Shown: positions 61,578 through 64,000 of the stretch, piece after piece
Layout of the letters: each line of letters starts with the position of its first letter
How positions within the stretch are numbered: the stretch's first letter is position 1
Assembly (NCBI GenBank): GCA_905221605.1
Contig: CAJNDS010000583.1
Coordinates: forward strand, 1 to 64,000
From: Symbiodinium natans
Taxonomy: Eukaryota > Sar > Dinophyceae > Suessiales > Symbiodiniaceae
Direction: 5' to 3'
Length of the DNA stretch: 64,000 bases
Position numbers and translations under genes: made by a program
The notes under the pieces: generated by a model
What the model saw: only the letters and a program-made list of their open reading frames with translations
Told to the model about the DNA's origin: nothing
Database searches by the model: none

Positions 61578-64000
61578 GATGGTTGCGCAGGCTGGGGCGC
61601 TGGGATCGCGGGTGCCGCTGGGCTCGCTAGGCCCTCGAGGCTTGGCTTTTGGTGGTTCCAGCTGTTGAGAGCCGTCTTCGTCCAAAGCGAGAGACTTTCC
61701 TTGCGAGCTTGGACAGCGGGCACAGGCCTGGCGGGGATGGGCGTCAGGCCATGGGGAGGCATAGGGAGATCCGATTTTGGTTCCGTCAGGCCAAGTGAGT
61801 CCGTGGGAGACTTAGCGCAAGGGGGCTGTGACGCCTCAACCGTCCTAATCCCATCCGGAGATGCTGTGTGCGTGGGCCGTGTCCGGGGGCTGGGTGGACG
61901 TCGTACGCCAGGCGGCGGGTCCCTAATGTTGCTGCCACTACGGGGTGGACACGAGGCGGCGCTACCCCCTCCGATCCTGTGATCAACTTCACTAGAGGGA
62001 GTCGTCACACAAGCATCCAGAGCAATAGGACTCGCGGCCGGCACAACCGCATGCTCTTTCGTTGCAGGCTCCTTCGTCAGTGGTCCTCTCTCCCGCGTTG
62101 GGGTGCCGCAAGGGGTTCGGGAAACGTCCCGTCTAGCTGGCGGAGGCGGGCTGACAGCTGCCGCAATGGAGCCCCTCGCGGCCCGAGGCTGGAGCCATGG
62201 TGTACCCCACCGCTCGCCATGGCGCGCGTTTGTGGTAGCCTCGCCTTGGGCTGGCGACTGCTGCGGCGTAGGAACCTCGACTGCAGTAGCAACTACCACG
62301 TCGGGACTGTGACTACCCGCGGGCACAGGGCTGTTTCCCGGAGAGTCCACATCAATCGCAGTTTCGGAGGCAGCCTTACCCGTACGAACAGGTAGGAGGT
62401 GAAGACCACGGGGGGCTCGCAGTATGCCGGCCTTGTGTTCGAAAGCCGGGTCAGCGCGTTGAGCCGATCCCCGCTTGGGCGGCATCCTAATGCTGGTGTC
62501 CCCTAGCAAGCAGGTGAGGTACTGGGCGACCCCATCTCCTTCCCTCACCGGCTGGAAGGGGACACAATACACAGCATTGGGCAGGGGCTCCAGGACGAAG
62601 CCGCGCGTTTGCAGACTAACAATGGTGCCCGAGTAGGAGTTGGAGGTGAAAGAGGGACTCCCCCATCCTTCTTGCTGAAGTGTGCGGTAAAAAACCTCCC
62701 GCTTATCTCCCCAGGTGGCCTTCAAAGCCCACGCTTGATGCAGGGGTGGTGTTCCAAAGAGGTCCAGCCCAACTTTGCGTTCCGCAGGCAGCACGATGCT
62801 GGCTACTGTCCGTTCTCGGAAGGCTTGCTTGTGTAATGCCGTTGCAATGCCAGGGCCATCCATGCTCCACAAGCTGGCTTGTGTGCGCACATATTCAGCG
62901 CATTCAATTAGGCCCCCGGTTGCGCAGGCCGCCATTTGGAAGCATGCACCTATACCATCAGAGTAGTGCGGTGCCACGAAAACCAAAGCCCCAAGCCCTC
63001 TCGTGAAGGAGGAGGTGGCTCGGGCAAACCCTGCCTCGCTACTAAACAGGAATCCAGAAGCCCGACATGTCACAAAGACACATATCCCAAATGTGGGGCC
63101 AGTGGAGCAGGCCGTGGTGATAGCGCCGAAGAAGCGTTTAAGGGACCCTATGCGATTCATGAGGAAGGTCCGAAACGTCACAAGGCTCCAAGTGTTGGGC
63201 GCGCCAGTCAGCGGGAAGTCTTCCGCGGTTTGGCAGGCTTCAAGTAGGCTCATATCGTCATCGCCCAGTGGGTCTGCGGGGAGACTCAACTGCAGCATAA
63301 ACTTCATTTGGGTAACAATCCTGGCATACTGAGAGACCATCCCGATAGGGGAGTCAGGATAGACCTGGTGCCCAAAAGTGAGCACAATGTCCGCCAGGAC
63401 CATGCTGAGGTCGTAGCTTCTGCCTAGCTTGGTTTGGGTTTCATCCTGATCTTGCACCCGTACCCATCGACACGTTTCCATCCACCTGCCTGCAAGGCTA
63501 CGCAGTGGCCGCCCGAGCAGGTGCTGCATCGTGGGACCTGGTGGCATACGTAGCCGAGGGACCCTGCCTATCAGCTCGAAGCGGCACGCCTCCGAGTACC
63601 GACATGCGTATAGAATGGCAGCAATCTCAGGAGGGAGGCGCATGGATGAACAGAGCGAGAGGTTGACAGCCGGTCCGACAATGGCCTTCAGCCCGGCGGC
63701 CTGCATGACTGTCTCGGCTTGCTTCGGTTTGACGATGCTTATACAGAGAATCGATTCCAGCATCGAGACCGCTGAGAACAATACCTCAGACGCTCCAGAG
63801 GAACGGTGGGGCTTGCCCCAAGAGGGCATCTCGCCTTGTCCCTTTTTCCACGGGCCGGAACTTTGGGCCGTTTGCCGCAAAAGGGCCGCAGGCAAGGTGG
63901 CTGGCGTGTGGAGGTCGGCAGGGACCGCATTGAGGCCACAAATCTTTTGCTCCAACAACTCCGTGACGAAGTGGTAATTGGGTCGCGATCCTCCAGCGGG
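61481..64000 (-). CDS. Large hypothetical protein (ORF1), 5' end beyond window
   Basis: Open from the window edge to the stop at 61481, at least 839 codons; the first in-window codons have no ATG and read straight in from outside. The first ~510 residues appear folded (mixed helix and hydrophobic strands, with FGHQVYPDSPIGMVSQYARI and VAPHYSDGIGACFQMAACA). The rest is Pro/Ser/Thr-rich and probably disordered. No family recognised. The length of uninterrupted frame in GC-rich DNA and the tandem arrangement with ORF2 argue for a real gene, possibly of an unclassified mobile element. Confidence 0.6.
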   Translation of the reverse strand, partial: PAGGSRPNYHFVTELLEQKICGLNAVPADLHTPATLPAALLRQTAQSSGPWKKGQGEMPSWGKPHRSSGASEVLFSAVSMLESILCISIVKPKQAETVMQAAGLKAIVGPAVNLSLCSSMRLPPEIAAILYACRYSEACRFELIGRVPRLRMPPGPTMQHLLGRPLRSLAGRWMETCRWVRVQDQDETQTKLGRSYDLSMVLADIVLTFGHQVYPDSPIGMVSQYARIVTQMKFMLQLSLPADPLGDDDMSLLEACQTAEDFPLTGAPNTWSLVTFRTFLMNRIGSLKRFFGAITTACSTGPTFGICVFVTCRASGFLFSSEAGFARATSSFTRGLGALVFVAPHYSDGIGACFQMAACATGGLIECAEYVRTQASLWSMDGPGIATALHKQAFRERTVASIVLPAERKVGLDLFGTPPLHQAWALKATWGDKREVFYRTLQQEGWGSPSFTSNSYSGTIVSLQTRGFVLEPLPNAVYCVPFQPVREGDGVAQYLTCLLGDTSIRMPPKRGSAQRADPAFEHKAGILRAPRGLHLLPVRTGKAASETAIDVDSPGNSPVPAGSHSPDVVVATAVEVPTPQQSPAQGEATTNARHGERWGTPWLQPRAARGSIAAAVSPPPPARRDVSRTPCGTPTRERGPLTKEPATKEHAVVPAASPIALDACVTTPSSEVDHRIGGGSAASCPPRSGSNIRDPPPGVRRPPSPRTRPTHTASPDGIRTVEASQPPCAKSPTDSLGLTEPKSDLPMPPHGLTPIPARPVPAVQARKESLSLWTKTALNSWNHQKPSLEGLASPAAPAIPAPQPAQPSCRATQSRSVISCGAHLQRDITLVRMSNLGPT

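Overview
The window looks like nuclear DNA of a dinoflagellate (Symbiodiniaceae-like or relative). This is inferred from several features together: a mass of decayed retroelements and minisatellites with almost no ordinary genes; plant-type CCCTAAA telomere units buried in a satellite; retroelement ORFs carrying DNA-methyltransferase-like and 2OG-Fe(II)-dioxygenase-like domains; and a phage-like tail-fibre gene ending in an S74 chaperone domain. No rRNA, tRNA or CRISPR array was found, and no spliced-leader gene could be supported. Many mapped ORFs begin at TTG or GTG, so the starts given here are the first in-frame ATG where one exists.

Layout. A direct segmental duplication occupies 1-13641 (cut by the window edge) and 42211-56435. 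Each copy holds, in order: ~130-bp and ~270-bp tandem repeats; a coiled-coil ORF; a truncated tyrosine-recombinase (YR) gene; a LINE-like element (AP endonuclease plus reverse transcriptase) whose 5' part is inverted; a broken C5-cytosine methyltransferase gene; a TTCGAA-rich minisatellite; a 169-bp foldback; and a fragment of a tail-fibre gene. The copies are nearly identical in their right 10 kb but clearly diverged on the left, and copy 2 carries a 606-bp insertion.

Between the copies, 13659-26380 is a tail-fibre/S74 gene split by a 9205-bp retrotransposon (14011-23215). That element has split direct repeats of the PAT/Ngaro (DIRS-order) type. It encodes, on the minus strand, a YR protein, a Gag-like zinc-finger protein, and a large protein with dioxygenase-like, methyltransferase-like, RT and RNase H parts. 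Gag and the large protein share one frame and are separated by a single TGA. Removing the element rejoins the fibre gene in frame with no target-site duplication. Downstream are a broken retroviral-type integrase gene and a small Pro/Arg-rich gene.

From 28.5 to 33.4 kb there is no gene. This stretch is filled with dozens of short perfect hairpins whose loops are conserved while stems vary in a compensated way. A G-rich minisatellite framed by 214-bp inverted repeats follows (33.4-34.2 kb). Next is a 59-bp satellite (34.8-39.7 kb) that flips orientation near 35.8 kb and contains interstitial telomere repeats. The right end (56.4-64 kb) has a diffuse repeat region and two overlapping minus-strand ORFs of unknown function, the first running off the window.

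The genes do not form a cellular pathway. The window is a stack of mobile and virus-like elements nested in one another. The notable functional theme is DNA-modification enzymes carried by retroelements, in a lineage whose DNA is known to contain hydroxymethyluracil and methylcytosine.
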